64,000 nucleotides of DNA from Mycobacterium sp. ITM-2016-00316. Its GTDB lineage: Bacteria > Actinomycetota > Actinomycetes > Mycobacteriales > Mycobacteriaceae. The notes under the pieces were generated by a model, which did no database searches, had not been told where the DNA came from, and saw nothing but the letters and a program-made list of their open reading frames with translations. The stretch spans positions 5,518,001-5,582,000 of the forward strand of contig NZ_CP134398.1 of assembly GCF_002968335.2 (NCBI RefSeq), given 5' to 3'. Every line of letters begins with the position of its first letter. The stretch's first letter is position 1. This document shows, in pieces, positions 53,099 to 62,490 of this stretch. The position numbers and the translations under genes are program-made.

Positions 53099-53731
53099 AT
53101 GACCGACACCGTCACCCCTGAGAACACCGCGAACACCGCTGCCCCCGCCCCGGACAGCTTCATCGATGCCGAGATCGTCCCGGTGGTCGACGACGCCGCC
53201 GAGGTGGAGGCCGACATCCGCCGACGCGCCCTCGCCATCCGCGAAGCACTGGAACGGCAACTCGGCGCCGGCCAGGGCCTGAGCGAGGAGCTCTTGGGCG
53301 CCGCCACCGATGCGGGCGTCGCGGTTGTGGAGTCCCCGGCCAGAGTGATCGCCGCGGTCCGCGGTGGCGCCACCCTGCCCGCCGCCTTCGGTGAGACCGG
53401 CGACACCGTCGGGGATTCCGTTGCCGCGGCGGGCAGCCGGATCCGCACCGCCGTCGGCGAGTACGTCGGCCGCCAAGCGGTACTGCCGAACGCCGTGATC
53501 GTCGGAGCGGCCGAAGTGGCCGGTGCGCTGGTGCGCGCTCAGGGCGAACTGGCGTCCTGCGCCGTGGACGGGGCGTTCGCGGTGGCCACCACCGCCAGCC
53601 ACCGTGGCGACGTCCGCGACGCCATCGATCGCGAATGGAGCGAATTCAATGCCACCGCCGTCGAACTGCGCGACACGGTCGAGGCCCGCATTTCGGTGGC
53701 CCGGCAATCGATCCGGGACGCCATCGCTTAA
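53099..53731 (+). CDS. Hypothetical helical protein
   Basis: A 210-residue Ala/Val-rich protein, mostly helical, without membrane spans or signal. Disordered acidic N-terminus (TVTPENTANTAAPAP), then helices such as EADIRRRALAIREALERQL and ELRDTVEARISVARQSIRDA. No family known. Its stop is 1 bp before the GTG of the next hydrolase, so it is co-transcribed with it. Confidence 0.6.
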   Translation: MTDTVTPENTANTAAPAPDSFIDAEIVPVVDDAAEVEADIRRRALAIREALERQLGAGQGLSEELLGAATDAGVAVVESPARVIAAVRGGATLPAAFGETGDTVGDSVAAAGSRIRTAVGEYVGRQAVLPNAVIVGAAEVAGALVRAQGELASCAVDGAFAVATTASHRGDVRDAIDREWSEFNATAVELRDTVEARISVARQSIRDAIA

Positions 53732-53732
53732 C

Positions 53733-54533
53733 GTGCCCCTCGTGGGCATCGAACTGACTTCCCCGGACGGCACCGAACTCGTCGCCGAGGTGACGGGCTC
53801 GGGCCCTCCGGTCGTATTCGTGCACGGTTCCAACGGCGGCCTGGAGTCGTGGGCCGATATCGGCGCACGGCTCACGGGCTATCAGGTGGTGCGCTACGCG
53901 CGGCGCAATCATCAACCCAGCGGGGTCGGCCCTGCGCCGAACAGCTTCACGGTCGAGGCCGACGACCTGCAGACGGTGCTCGGCTCCGTCGGCCCGGCCC
54001 ATGTGGTGGGCGGATCCTACGGCGCGACGGTGGCGCTGCACGCCGCACGGGCCAACACGGATCGGATCGCGTCGCTGGCGTTGTTCGAGCCACCGATACT
54101 GCTCTCGGGTGCACACCTGATGCCGGTGATCGAGCAGTACCAAAGGCTTTTCACCACGGTGCGATACGCCGACGCGCTAGAACTGTTCCTGCGTGAGGCC
54201 GCCCGGATACCGGCCGAGGTGCTTGCGGACGGGCCTCCGATTCCCGACGATCCGGTGGCGGCGATGGCCGCACTCGCCGATCTGGAGGCGATGGCCGACG
54301 ATGGCACCGACACCGCGCGGTGGGCAGACATCGGTGTGCCGGTTCTGCTGATGCAGGGCGGACAGAGCTGGTCTCCACTCCCTGAGGGCATGGACCTGCT
54401 GGCCGCCGCGTTGCCGCATGCCGAGCGAGTGACGTGGCCCGACCAGTCCCACTTCGCCACCGCGACCGTGCCTGATCTGGTGGCGGCAGCGCTGCAGACG
54501 TTCTTCGATTCACGTGTCGGTGGGTCGACGTAG
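53733..54533 (+). CDS. Alpha/beta hydrolase
   Basis: A 266-residue alpha/beta hydrolase. The oxyanion region is VVFVHGSNGGLESW, the nucleophile elbow GGSYGAT (Ser at about 93), and the C-terminal His in WPDQSHFATATVPDL. GTG at 53733 or 53742. Third hydrolase of this stretch. It is 10 bp upstream of the DUF222 gene. Substrate unknown. Confidence 0.8.
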   Translation: MPLVGIELTSPDGTELVAEVTGSGPPVVFVHGSNGGLESWADIGARLTGYQVVRYARRNHQPSGVGPAPNSFTVEADDLQTVLGSVGPAHVVGGSYGATVALHAARANTDRIASLALFEPPILLSGAHLMPVIEQYQRLFTTVRYADALELFLREAARIPAEVLADGPPIPDDPVAAMAALADLEAMADDGTDTARWADIGVPVLLMQGGQSWSPLPEGMDLLAAALPHAERVTWPDQSHFATATVPDLVAAALQTFFDSRVGGST

Positions 54534-54543
54534 AATCGCACAC

Positions 54544-55938
54544 ATGTTCGAAGATCGGGGTGCTACTGCTCACCTCGATGCTGCGCGCGATCAGCTGCGC
54601 GCCGAGCGGATGGCCGTGGCCTGCAAGGTGATCGAGGCCGGCCGGTTCGCGCTGGCCAGGATGGCCGAGCTGGGGCACGCGTTCGAGGACCTCATCGTCG
54701 ATGACTGGGAACTGGCCGCCGCCGAACTGGGTGCCGAACTCGGGATCAGCCGCGGCCGGGCCTGCACCCTGATCACCCAGGGCCGCGACCTGCTCACCCG
54801 GCTGCCAAGATTGGCCGACATCTTGGCCACCGGCACCGTGGACCTTCGCGTCCTGCGCGTCATCCTGCACCGCACCGCCCTGATCACCGATCCCGACGTC
54901 CTGTCGGTCCTCGACACGCAGCTGGCCCAGGCGGCACCGGCATGGAACGCGCGCTCGGATGAGCGCATCACCGAACTGGTGGACTGGATGGTCCTCGACA
55001 TCGATCCCGAGGCCGTGCGCCGCGCCCGCGCATCGCGGCGTGCGCGCGCCATTACGGTCGAACCCGTCGGGGACGGGATGGTCGAGATCCACGGCCGCGT
55101 CGATGCCGCCAAGGGCGCGGTCTTCGATCAGCGCCTCGATGAACTGGCCCGTACCACCTGCCCCGATGACCCCCGCACCTTCGATGAGCGCCGTGCCGAT
55201 GCCATCGACCTACCGGCCCTGGGTGCGACCGCGTTGCCGTGTGAGTGCGGCAACGACACCTGCGCGGCCGCCTGTACCGAGGCACCCACCGGCCATATCG
55301 TTCTTCACCTGCATGGTGACCGTGACACTGTCGAGGGCCGCTCGGATCGTCCGGCCCTGCTGCCCGGGTATGGGCCGATTCCGGCCGAGCAGGTCCGCAG
55401 GATGGCCCCGCGGGCCGAGGTTCGGCCGGTGCCGGCGGCGGCCGATCTGGGCACCGAACGCGGCTACCAGCCATCACGCACGCTCGCCGAGTTCATCGCC
55501 TGCCGTGATCTGACGTGTCGCTGGCCCGGCTGCAACGTCCCGGTTGCGCGCTGCGATATCGACCACACCACGCCGTGGCCCTACGGGCCGACCCATCCGT
55601 CCAACACGAAGCTGTATTGCCGGATCCATCACTTGATCAAGACTTTTCACTGCGGCCCGCAGGGTTGGCGCGATCAGCAGCATCCCGACGGGACCATCAC
55701 GATCACCGCACCCAACGGCCGGGTGTACACCACCAAACCCGACGGCGCCCTGTTCTTCCCCCAGTTCGCGGTGCGCACGGCTGAACTGGGGCCGATCACG
55801 ATGCCGCCGCCGAGCCCGCATCGCGAACTCGCCGCCCCCCAACGCACCCGCACCCGCGCACAGAACCTCGCCTACCGGATAGCGCATGAGCGGGCGCTGA
55901 ACCGCGCCGATATCGAGGCCAACCCACCGCCCTTCTAG
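54544..55938 (+). CDS. DUF222 / HNH-endonuclease protein (13E12-repeat family)
   Basis: A 464-residue protein of the mycobacterial 13E12 repeat family. The N-terminal DUF222 region (about 20-200) contains LGAELGISRGRACTLI. The C-terminal HNH motif is CRWPGCNVPVARCDIDHTTP followed by NTKLYCRIHHLIKTF, with the zinc cysteines and catalytic His intact. Such genes are multicopy in mycobacterial genomes and recombine; their function, perhaps nuclease-linked, is not settled. ATG at 54544. Confidence 0.85.
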   Translation: MFEDRGATAHLDAARDQLRAERMAVACKVIEAGRFALARMAELGHAFEDLIVDDWELAAAELGAELGISRGRACTLITQGRDLLTRLPRLADILATGTVDLRVLRVILHRTALITDPDVLSVLDTQLAQAAPAWNARSDERITELVDWMVLDIDPEAVRRARASRRARAITVEPVGDGMVEIHGRVDAAKGAVFDQRLDELARTTCPDDPRTFDERRADAIDLPALGATALPCECGNDTCAAACTEAPTGHIVLHLHGDRDTVEGRSDRPALLPGYGPIPAEQVRRMAPRAEVRPVPAAADLGTERGYQPSRTLAEFIACRDLTCRWPGCNVPVARCDIDHTTPWPYGPTHPSNTKLYCRIHHLIKTFHCGPQGWRDQQHPDGTITITAPNGRVYTTKPDGALFFPQFAVRTAELGPITMPPPSPHRELAAPQRTRTRAQNLAYRIAHERALNRADIEANPPPF

Positions 55939-55977
55939 CTCGCGGCACTTCAGCGGCGGTTCATGCGTTGTGCACAT

Positions 55978-56325
55978 ATGAGCATTCCGCCATATGAGCC
56001 GCCGAAGCCCGCCAACCCCTTTCCCGGCGGTGTGGGCAACACCCTGCTGTGCCCGAAGTGTGCGGGGGTGATGAAGACCTATGAGCGCAACGGCATCCAT
56101 CTGGAGCAGTGCGACTCCTGCCGCGGGATCTTCCTGGACTTCGGCGAGCTCGAGTCGCTGACCCAGATGGAGAACCGGTTCGTACAGTCGGCTCCACCGC
56201 CACCGCCGCAACACGGCTACGGATCGGGTTACGGCCCGGACCCCGGCTTCGGACCCGGCTGGGGCCATCGCGGTAACAAGCACTACCGCAAGCAGGGCTT
56301 CGGCCGGCTGTTCTTCTCCAGCTAA
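55978..56325 (+). CDS. TFIIB-type zinc-ribbon protein
   Basis: A 115-residue protein starting MSIPPYEPP. The zinc ribbon (LCPKCAGVMKTYERNG, then LEQCDSCRGIFLDFGELE, about 24-58) is of the zf-TFIIB type with a typical GIFLDFGEL. The tail is Pro/Gly/Tyr-rich and then basic (RGNKHYRKQGFGRLFF). Role unknown. Its end overlaps the convergent exporter gene by 4 bp. Confidence 0.78.
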   Translation: MSIPPYEPPKPANPFPGGVGNTLLCPKCAGVMKTYERNGIHLEQCDSCRGIFLDFGELESLTQMENRFVQSAPPPPPQHGYGSGYGPDPGFGPGWGHRGNKHYRKQGFGRLFFSS

Positions 56326-57038
56326 GGCTGCGCGACCGCCGGCTCGGCGTCGGCCGGAGCCGTCTTCAACACCGCGGGACGGTACCGCTGCGGCAAGGCG
56401 CGCAGGCCCAGCGCGAAGAGTGCCAGGACGGCGGCGGTGCCCATGGCGACCGCCCAGAACGGCATGCTCGCGAACACGTTCTCCAGCAGCATGAACACGC
56501 CGAACAACAGGAACAACGCGGCCGCGCCGAGCTGGATGACGCGCTCCGGAAGATGCTTACCCGCCACCGCGCCCACGATGATCGCCAGGCCGTCGGCGAC
56601 CACCATGCCCAGCGTCGATCCGATCCAGACGCCCAGCCAGTCGTTGTCGGCGGCCAGCGTGATGGTGGCGAGCATGGTCTTGTCACCGAGTTCGGCCAGG
56701 AAGAATGCCGAGGTGACCACGAAGAACGCGATACCGGACGCGCGCTGCACCCGGCTCTTCTCCTCATCGCTGAGGCTGTCCCCGCGCAGCGTCCACAGTC
56801 CGAAGAAGACGAACATGGCGCCGGCGATGATGCCGAGCAGATGCCCGGGCAGGGCGGCACCCAGGTAGTGACCCATGGCAACGGAGAGCACGTGCACCAG
56901 CGTCGTCGCGGCGGTGATCGCACCAAGCACGACCCACCAGCGGTAGCGCAGCGCGAATGTCATCGCCACGAGCTGAGTCTTGTCACCCAACTCGGCGATG
57001 AAGATGACTGCGAAGCTCAACAGGAGCGCGGAGATCAC
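56322..57038 (-). CDS. TMEM165/GDT1-family cation (manganese) exporter
   Basis: A 238-residue membrane protein with two homologous halves, each carrying the family motif E-x-G-D-K-T/S: AELGDKTQLVAM (about 16-27) and AELGDKTMLATI (about 117-128). About six spans. Members export Mn or exchange Ca/H. The GTG at 57038 follows GAGGGG. A manganese riboswitch and terminator precede it, which strongly supports a role in manganese efflux. Confidence 0.88.
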   Translation of the reverse strand: MISALLLSFAVIFIAELGDKTQLVAMTFALRYRWWVVLGAITAATTLVHVLSVAMGHYLGAALPGHLLGIIAGAMFVFFGLWTLRGDSLSDEEKSRVQRASGIAFFVVTSAFFLAELGDKTMLATITLAADNDWLGVWIGSTLGMVVADGLAIIVGAVAGKHLPERVIQLGAAALFLLFGVFMLLENVFASMPFWAVAMGTAAVLALFALGLRALPQRYRPAVLKTAPADAEPAVAQP

Positions 57039-57074
57039 GGACAACCCCTCGATCAGTGGCTTCCGAGGGGGATC

Positions 57075-57123
57075 AAAAAGATGCCTCCGGCCAGAAACCA
57101 ATACGGTCTACTACGGCCGAAGG
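57075..57123 (-). terminator. Intrinsic terminator of the manganese riboswitch
   Basis: CCTTCGGCC (minus strand, 57123-57115) pairs with GGCCGGAGG (57092-57084), allowing one G-T pair, and a TTTTT run follows (57079-57075). The left arm is also the 3' strand of the aptamer's P1 helix, so ligand-bound aptamer and terminator exclude each other. Confidence 0.8.
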
Positions 57124-57228
57124 TCTCGCCCACCGGCGTAGATGCCGGTTCGGTGACCGGGCTTCGCGGGTACCGCTGGGCCAGTGTGTCGATCAACCGA
57201 TTTGGGGGCTACTCCCCTTCGCGCTCCA
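57117..57228 (-). promoter_or_regulatory. yybP-ykoY manganese riboswitch
   Basis: On the minus strand the region has the class hallmarks: GAAGGGGAGTAGCC (57220-57207) at the 5' side and GGCGAGACC (57130-57122) at the 3' side, separated by a GC-rich two-arm region. Outer P1 pairs CGAAGG with CCTTCG. It lies directly upstream of the TMEM165-family gene, its usual partner. Mn binding should keep the P1 helix, block the terminator and turn expression on. Confidence 0.88.
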
Positions 57229-57266
57229 AGCTTGACACACCGCGGCCGGTATCGCAAACCCACGTC

Positions 57267-57329
57267 AGTGAAAGCTGTTACGTATCAATAGTTTTCACTT
57301 ACCCATAGTGAAAGTTCGAACTATCGAAC
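57267..57329. promoter_or_regulatory. Inverted-repeat cluster upstream of the manganese riboswitch
   Basis: AGTGAAA (57267), TTTCACT (57293) and AGTGAAA (57307) form inverted pairs; the second pair is TTTCACT-7 bp-AGTGAAA, a perfect 21-bp dyad. GTTCGA-ACTA-TCGAAC (57314-57329) follows. The cluster lies in the presumed promoter of the riboswitch transcript and may bind a regulator, perhaps a metal-sensing one. Confidence 0.45.
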
Positions 57330-57348
57330 AATTCTGTTCCGGTGCCGG

Positions 57349-58074
57349 TCAGCTCATCCGCGCACAGGCCGCAACCAGCAGCTCATCATCGGGATGATTG
57401 GCCGCCGCGGTGATCACGGCGGCGCGGGCGAAGGGATCCAGCGCCGGCCACGGATCGCCGTCGGGCAGCGCCGGTCCGCCGGCGCGGCGGTACCCGTCCA
57501 GAAAGGCATGCCAGTCGGCGTCCGGCACCATGCCCGCGGCCCAAAATCCCGCCGGCCGCGATAGATCCCAGCGCGCGTCTCCGGCGCCCAGATCATCGAG
57601 ATCGATGAGCACCCACCGCCCTCCGTGGCGGCCGAGCTGCCCCAGATGAAAGTCACCGTGGGCCAGGCGCACCGGCCCGGTGGGGAACTCGAGGCGGTCC
57701 GCCGCGCGGCGGATGACATCGGCAACCGGGTCCGCGTCCAGCCTGGCCAGCGCCCGAGCCAACCGCGCGGGCGCACCGTGTGGAACTGCGAAGTCACCCA
57801 ACGGTTCCCGATGCAGCCGGGCGAGCAACGCGCCGGCCTGCGCCCATGGCAGCCCCACCGGGTCCTGCGCGACCATCTCGATTCTCGGCCAACGGGTCAA
57901 CCACCGATCGCCCACCGCTTCGGGTTCCGTGCTGACCGGGGACAACAGCTCCGGGCACCGCACAGCGACCCGCAGGCGTTCACGCAGCGCCTGCGGGTCG
58001 GTATCCGGTGGGTGGAGTTTGGCGACTAGCGACGGGGCGCCGGCATCCGGGTGGCGACGTTGAACCGGTTCCAT
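57349..58074 (-). CDS. Aminoglycoside-phosphotransferase-fold kinase
   Basis: A 241-residue APH-like kinase. A nucleotide-binding lysine is in LVAKLHPP, the catalytic loop is LAHGDFHLGQL (HGDxH type) and the metal-binding IDLDDLGAGD follows. It may phosphorylate a small molecule; resistance is not implied. Its start overlaps by 49 bp the 3' end of the AhpD-like gene on the same strand, an unusually long overlap, so a later start is possible. Confidence 0.78.
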   Translation of the reverse strand: MEPVQRRHPDAGAPSLVAKLHPPDTDPQALRERLRVAVRCPELLSPVSTEPEAVGDRWLTRWPRIEMVAQDPVGLPWAQAGALLARLHREPLGDFAVPHGAPARLARALARLDADPVADVIRRAADRLEFPTGPVRLAHGDFHLGQLGRHGGRWVLIDLDDLGAGDARWDLSRPAGFWAAGMVPDADWHAFLDGYRRAGGPALPDGDPWPALDPFARAAVITAAANHPDDELLVAACARMS

Positions 58075-58496
58075 GCATTGATGGTGACGGCCATCGCGAT
58101 CACCTGCGCCAGTTCTTTCTCACTGAATACCGCGGCGGCCTTGGCGTAGACCTCGTCGGAGACGTGGCCGTGGTGCAGCTCGGTGATGGCCTCGGTGAGT
58201 TCCAGGGCGGCCCGCTCCTGCTCGGTGAACAGGTTGCCGGCCTCCTCCCACGCCGCGATGAGCGCCAGCCGCTGCTCGGTCTCGCCCTGCTTGCGCGCGT
58301 CGGCGACGTGCATGTCCAGGCAGAACGCGCAGTGGTTGATCTGCGAGGCGCGGATCTTGATGAGCTCACCGATGGCCGGGTCGATATCCTTGGCCGACGC
58401 GGTGGACAGCTTCATCATGGCGTCGTAGAGCTCCGGGGACACCTTGTAGATGTTGAGCCTGTCCAGGGCGGTGGGGTTCTCCAATGTCTGTGTCAT
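58026..58496 (-). CDS. Carboxymuconolactone decarboxylase-family (AhpD-like) protein
   Basis: A 156-residue alkylhydroperoxidase-like protein. The redox CxxC is in NHCAFCLDMHVADAR, with the downstream His typical of the family, and the C-terminal VINAWNRFNVATRMP-like segment (TINAWNRFNVATRM). It probably reduces peroxides or acts as a thiol-disulfide partner. It is divergent from the PdxR-type regulator at 58547 across 50 bp, a common arrangement for regulator and target. Confidence 0.88.
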   Translation of the reverse strand: MTQTLENPTALDRLNIYKVSPELYDAMMKLSTASAKDIDPAIGELIKIRASQINHCAFCLDMHVADARKQGETEQRLALIAAWEEAGNLFTEQERAALELTEAITELHHGHVSDEVYAKAAAVFSEKELAQVIAMAVTINAWNRFNVATRMPAPRR

Positions 58497-58546
58497 GACG
58501 CCAACGCTATCCGGCCAAAGACCCGCTTACATGGTTCAATTTTGCG

Positions 58547-59962
58547 GTGACTTCATGGGCCAATTCTGGTGCCCGGGATCTGCACCTGGAACTGCGGCAG
58601 GCCATCGTTCCCGGTGCGCGCGGCGCACGGGACGCACTGGTCGAGGCCCTGCGGGCCACCATCCGATCCGGCCGCCTGGCTCCCGCGGCGATGCTGCCGC
58701 CGTCGCGCAGCCTGGCCACCGACCTCGGATTGGCCCGCAACACCGTCGCCGAGGCCTACGCCGAGCTGGTCGCCGAGGGCTGGCTGGCGTCGCGGCAGGG
58801 CGCGGGTACCTGGGTGGTCAACTCGCGGGGCAACCCACTGCCACCGCGGCCACGCGGTGTCACCGGTATCCCGACCCACAATCTGATGCCGGGCTCCCCC
58901 GATGTCTCCCAGTTCCCCCGCAACGCCTGGCTGGCGTCGACCAAACGCGCGCTGACCACCGCACCCAACGAGGCACTACGAATGGGTGACCCGTTGGGCC
59001 GCATCGAATTACGGGTTGCGCTCACCGAGTACCTGGGACGGGTCCGCGGTGTACGCACCAGCCCGGACGACATCGTCATCTGCGCGGGCACCCGGCACGC
59101 CGTCGAGATCCTGGCCCGAGTGCTGGGCGGCCCCGACAAACCCATCGCCGTCGAGGCCTACGGGCTGCACCTGTTCCGGGAGGCGCTGGCCGCCCAGGGC
59201 GTGCGCACCTTGCCCGTCAACGTCGATGACGACGGTGCGGTGATCACCGGCCTGGAGGGCACCGAAGCCGCCGCCGCCCTGCTCACCCCGGCGCATCATT
59301 TCCCGCACGGCGTCCCGTTGCACCCAGGCCGACGAAAGGCAGTGCTGGACTGGGCACATCGCACCGACGGGTACCTGCTCGAGGACGATTACGACGGCGA
59401 GTTCCGCTACGACCGCCAGCCCATCGGCTCCGTGCAGGGTCTCGACCCGGATCGGGTGGTGTACCTGGGTTCGGCCAGCAAGAGCCTGTCCCCGGTACTG
59501 CGGCTGGGCTGGATGGTGCTGCCCGCGGAACTGGTCGACAAGGTGGTTGCGGCGCTGGGCGGCCAACAGTTCTACGTCAACGCCCTGGCGCAGCTCACCA
59601 TGGCCGACTTCATCGCAAACGGCGCCTACGACAAGCACATCCGCCGAATGCGCGCGACCTATCGGCGCCGCCGCGATCTGCTTGCCCGAGCGCTGCAGCC
59701 CTACGATGTCGGCGTCCGCGGACTGTCGGCGGGTCTGCATCTGCAGTTGACGCTGCCCGAGGGCACCGAGGCCGAGGTGATGCGGCGCGCCGGTGAAGCG
59801 GGTATCGCCCTGTCCGGGCTACGGCTGCTGCGACATCCCGACGCCGGCCCCGATATCCCCGGCGCCGACGGCGTGGTGGTCAGCTTCGGCACCCCGGCCG
59901 ACCACGCCTTCGGCGCGGCGGTCGACGCGTTGTGCCGGGTGCTGGACGGTCTCAGTCGCTGA
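58547..59962 (+). CDS. MocR/PdxR-family regulator (GntR HTH + aminotransferase domain)
   Basis: A 471-residue fusion. The N-terminal GntR winged helix (about 20-90) has [21 protein letters not shown] class I aminotransferase-like domain follows (about 115-470), with the PLP lysine in [17 protein letters not shown] and [10 protein letters not shown]. Such proteins sense PLP and often control vitamin B6 genes; no pdx genes are nearby, so the target is likely the divergent AhpD-like gene. GTG at 58547. Its end overlaps the HD gene by 11 bp. Confidence 0.85.
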   Translation: MTSWANSGARDLHLELRQAIVPGARGARDALVEALRATIRSGRLAPAAMLPPSRSLATDLGLARNTVAEAYAELVAEGWLASRQGAGTWVVNSRGNPLPPRPRGVTGIPTHNLMPGSPDVSQFPRNAWLASTKRALTTAPNEALRMGDPLGRIELRVALTEYLGRVRGVRTSPDDIVICAGTRHAVEILARVLGGPDKPIAVEAYGLHLFREALAAQGVRTLPVNVDDDGAVITGLEGTEAAAALLTPAHHFPHGVPLHPGRRKAVLDWAHRTDGYLLEDDYDGEFRYDRQPIGSVQGLDPDRVVYLGSASKSLSPVLRLGWMVLPAELVDKVVAALGGQQFYVNALAQLTMADFIANGAYDKHIRRMRATYRRRRDLLARALQPYDVGVRGLSAGLHLQLTLPEGTEAEVMRRAGEAGIALSGLRLLRHPDAGPDIPGADGVVVSFGTPADHAFGAAVDALCRVLDGLSR

Positions 59963-60575
59963 GGGTGCGCAGTTCCGAGGACAGATTCCGCCGGGCCGCG
60001 TCCTCCCACAGCCGCCGCGCGTCCGCTGTGCGGTACAGCGCCGGAGCCGCCAGCAGCGCCTCGATGACGCGGGCACGCCCGGCCCGGAAGTCGTCATCGG
60101 AGACGTGGCTGTACTCGGCGCGCACCTTGGCGGTGTTGCTGCGGTAGTCCTCGGGCGCCAGCGCCAGCACCGCCAGGTCCGCATCCGAGAGCACCTGCCC
60201 GTTGCGGTCCGCGGGCCCCGGATCGTGCTCGACGGTCAGTCGCACCAACCGGGCCACCTCGGCCACCAGTCCGGCAGGCAGCCCCAGGCTGCCCAGATCG
60301 GTCTCGGCCAGTCGCGCGCTGTTCTCCTCGTCATCGGGGGCGCCCGCATAGACCGCGTCGTGATACCAGGCCGCCAGCCGCACCGCATCCGGATCCTCGG
60401 CGAATCCGGCCAGGTCATCGACGGCGGCCAGGACACCCAACAGGTGGGCCACATCGTGGTAGCGGCGGTGCGGTTCGGACCAGCGGGCCAGCAGCGCAGC
60501 GCCCACGGCGGCGATATCCGGCGACGCGCTGTGGCGCGCGAGGAGTGCACGCCACTCGTCGAGCAGATCGGTCAC
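59952..60575 (-). CDS. HD-domain phosphohydrolase
   Basis: A 207-residue protein of the HD superfamily. Metal-ligand motifs are RRYHDVAHL (His), AAWYHDAVY (HD, about 69-70) and [11 protein letters not shown] for the distal Asp. Such proteins are metal-dependent phosphohydrolases; substrate unknown. GTG at 60575. It is divergent from the gtrA gene. Confidence 0.82.
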   Translation of the reverse strand: MTDLLDEWRALLARHSASPDIAAVGAALLARWSEPHRRYHDVAHLLGVLAAVDDLAGFAEDPDAVRLAAWYHDAVYAGAPDDEENSARLAETDLGSLGLPAGLVAEVARLVRLTVEHDPGPADRNGQVLSDADLAVLALAPEDYRSNTAKVRAEYSHVSDDDFRAGRARVIEALLAAPALYRTADARRLWEDAARRNLSSELRTLSD

Positions 60576-60605
60576 CCGCCCATTCTCGCCCCGTATGCTG
60601 CCCGC

Positions 60606-61016
60606 GTGACCGACACCCCGGATAACGCTCCCCTGAGCCTCAAAACCCAGGCGGTCCGTTTCATCGTCACCGGTGGTCTGTCGGCGGTCGTCGACTTCGG
60701 GCTCTACATCCTGCTGCTGAAGCTCGGTCTGCACGTCAACGTGGCCAAGACGCTCAGTTTCATCGCCGGTACCACCACCGCGTACCTGATCAACCGGCGC
60801 TGGACCTTCCAGGCCGCACCCAGCCGGGCCCGGTTCCTCGCGGTGATGGCGCTCTACGCGCTGACCTACGCCGTTCAGGTCGGCATCAATTACCTGTTCT
60901 ACCTGCAGTTCGCCGGGCAGTCGTGGCAGGTCCCGGCCGCATTCGTCATCGCGCAGGGCACCGCGACGGTGATCAACTTCGTGGTGCAGAGGGCCGTGAT
61001 ATTCCGGCTGAGGTGA
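60606..61016 (+). CDS. GtrA-family membrane protein (Rv3789-like, arabinan assembly)
   Basis: A 136-residue protein with four membrane helices: [55 protein letters not shown] and [17 protein letters not shown]. The GtrA pattern NRRWTFQA is present. In M. tuberculosis Rv3789, located before dprE1, was proposed to flip decaprenylphosphoryl-arabinose or recruit AftA. GTG at 60606. It is 40 bp upstream of dprE1. Confidence 0.9.
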   Translation: MTDTPDNAPLSLKTQAVRFIVTGGLSAVVDFGLYILLLKLGLHVNVAKTLSFIAGTTTAYLINRRWTFQAAPSRARFLAVMALYALTYAVQVGINYLFYLQFAGQSWQVPAAFVIAQGTATVINFVVQRAVIFRLR

Positions 61017-61056
61017 ATCTGCTCCGGTATCCCGACCGGTATCGTCTGCCACTGAT

Positions 61057-62457
61057 ATGTCTACCGACCTTCCCCTGACTCCCCGATCCCTCACCGGGTT
61101 CGGCCAGACTGCGCCCAGCGTGGCGCAGGTGCTGTCCACCCCCGATGTCGAGGTGATCGCTGCCGCCGTCCGGCAGGTGGCCGATGCCTCACCGGCCAGT
61201 CCGTCCTACCTGCGGCGCGGCATCGTGGCCCGCGGCCTGGGCCGGTCCTACGGTGACCACGCCTGCAACGGCGGCGGCATCGTCGTCGACATGACCCGGC
61301 TCAACCGCATCCACTCGCTGTCCTCGGAGACCGCGATCGCCGATGTGGACGCCGGGGTCAGCCTCGACCAGCTGATGAAGACCGCGCTGCCGTTCGGTCT
61401 CTGGGTCCCGGTGCTCCCGGGCACCCGGCAGGTGACCGTCGGCGGCGCAATCGGCTCGGACATCCACGGCAAGAACCACCACAGCGCCGGGAGCTTCGGC
61501 AACCATGTGCTGTCGCTGGACCTGTTGATGGCCGACGGCGAGGTCCGCACGCTCACCCCGGACGGCCCGGACAACCAGCTGTTCTGGGCCACGATCGGCG
61601 GAAACGGCTTGACCGGAATCGTGATCCGCGCCCGGATCGCCATGACCCGCACCGAGACCGCGTACTTCATCGCCGACGGTATCGCCACCGCCGATCTCGA
61701 CGAAACCGTGGCGGTGCACCAGGATGGCAGCGAGGACAACTACACGTACTCCAGCGCCTGGTTCGACCTGATCAACCCGCCGCCGAAGCTGGGCCGCGCG
61801 GCCGTCAGCCGGGGCAGCCTGGCCAAGCTGGATCAGCTGCCGCCGAAGCTGGCCGCGAACCCGTTGCAGTTCACCGCACCGAAACTGCCTGCGGTGCCCA
61901 ACCTTTTCCCCGTCGGTGTGATGAACAAGCTGTCGCTGGGACTGGTCGGAGAGGCGTTCTACCGGGTCAGCGGCAACTACCAGAACAAGATCGTCAATCT
62001 GACCCAGTTCTACCACATGCTCGACATCACCACCGGTTGGCAAAAAGCCTACGGCCCAGCAGGTTTCGCGCAGCACCAGTTCCTCGTGCCGCCGAACGCG
62101 CTGGAGGACTTCAAGGCCATCATCCGGTGGATCCAGACTCAGGGCCATTACTCGGCGCTGAATGTGTTCAAACTGTTCGGCCCGGGCAACAAGGCACCGT
62201 TGAGCTTTCCGATGGCAGGCTGGAACGTGGCCATGGACTTCCCGAACAAGCCGGGTGTCAACGAGTTCCTCAACGAACTGGACAGCCGCGTCATGGAATT
62301 CGGTGGACGTGTCTACACCGCCAAGGATTCCCGGGTCAGCGCGGAGAACTTCCACAAGATGTACCCCCGAGTGGACGAATGGATCGCTGTGCGCCGCAAG
62401 GCGGATCCACAAGGCGTCTTCGCCTCGGACATGGCCCGTCGTCTTGAACTGCTCTAG
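61057..62457 (+). CDS. dprE1: Decaprenylphosphoryl-beta-D-ribose 2'-oxidase DprE1
   Basis: A 466-residue FAD enzyme that with DprE2 epimerises decaprenyl-phosphoryl-ribose to -arabinose, the only arabinose donor for arabinan. FAD-binding segments are [16 protein letters not shown] (about 59-74) and [20 protein letters not shown] (about 119-138). The segment equal to the M. tuberculosis Cys387 loop (GWNICVDF) here reads GWNVAMDF, so position 392 is Ala (GCC at 62230). That cysteine is the target of covalent nitro-type benzothiazinones. The rest is close to the family. Confidence 0.95.
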   Translation: MSTDLPLTPRSLTGFGQTAPSVAQVLSTPDVEVIAAAVRQVADASPASPSYLRRGIVARGLGRSYGDHACNGGGIVVDMTRLNRIHSLSSETAIADVDAGVSLDQLMKTALPFGLWVPVLPGTRQVTVGGAIGSDIHGKNHHSAGSFGNHVLSLDLLMADGEVRTLTPDGPDNQLFWATIGGNGLTGIVIRARIAMTRTETAYFIADGIATADLDETVAVHQDGSEDNYTYSSAWFDLINPPPKLGRAAVSRGSLAKLDQLPPKLAANPLQFTAPKLPAVPNLFPVGVMNKLSLGLVGEAFYRVSGNYQNKIVNLTQFYHMLDITTGWQKAYGPAGFAQHQFLVPPNALEDFKAIIRWIQTQGHYSALNVFKLFGPGNKAPLSFPMAGWNVAMDFPNKPGVNEFLNELDSRVMEFGGRVYTAKDSRVSAENFHKMYPRVDEWIAVRRKADPQGVFASDMARRLELL

Positions 62458-62490
62458 CCTCGAATTGCTCCAGAAAGGCCATACCTGCAC

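Noticed and set aside
57314..57329. GTTCGA-ACTA-TCGAAC as terminator of the kinase gene
   Set aside because: The stem is only 6 bp and no T-run follows on the minus strand; kept only as part of the dyad cluster.
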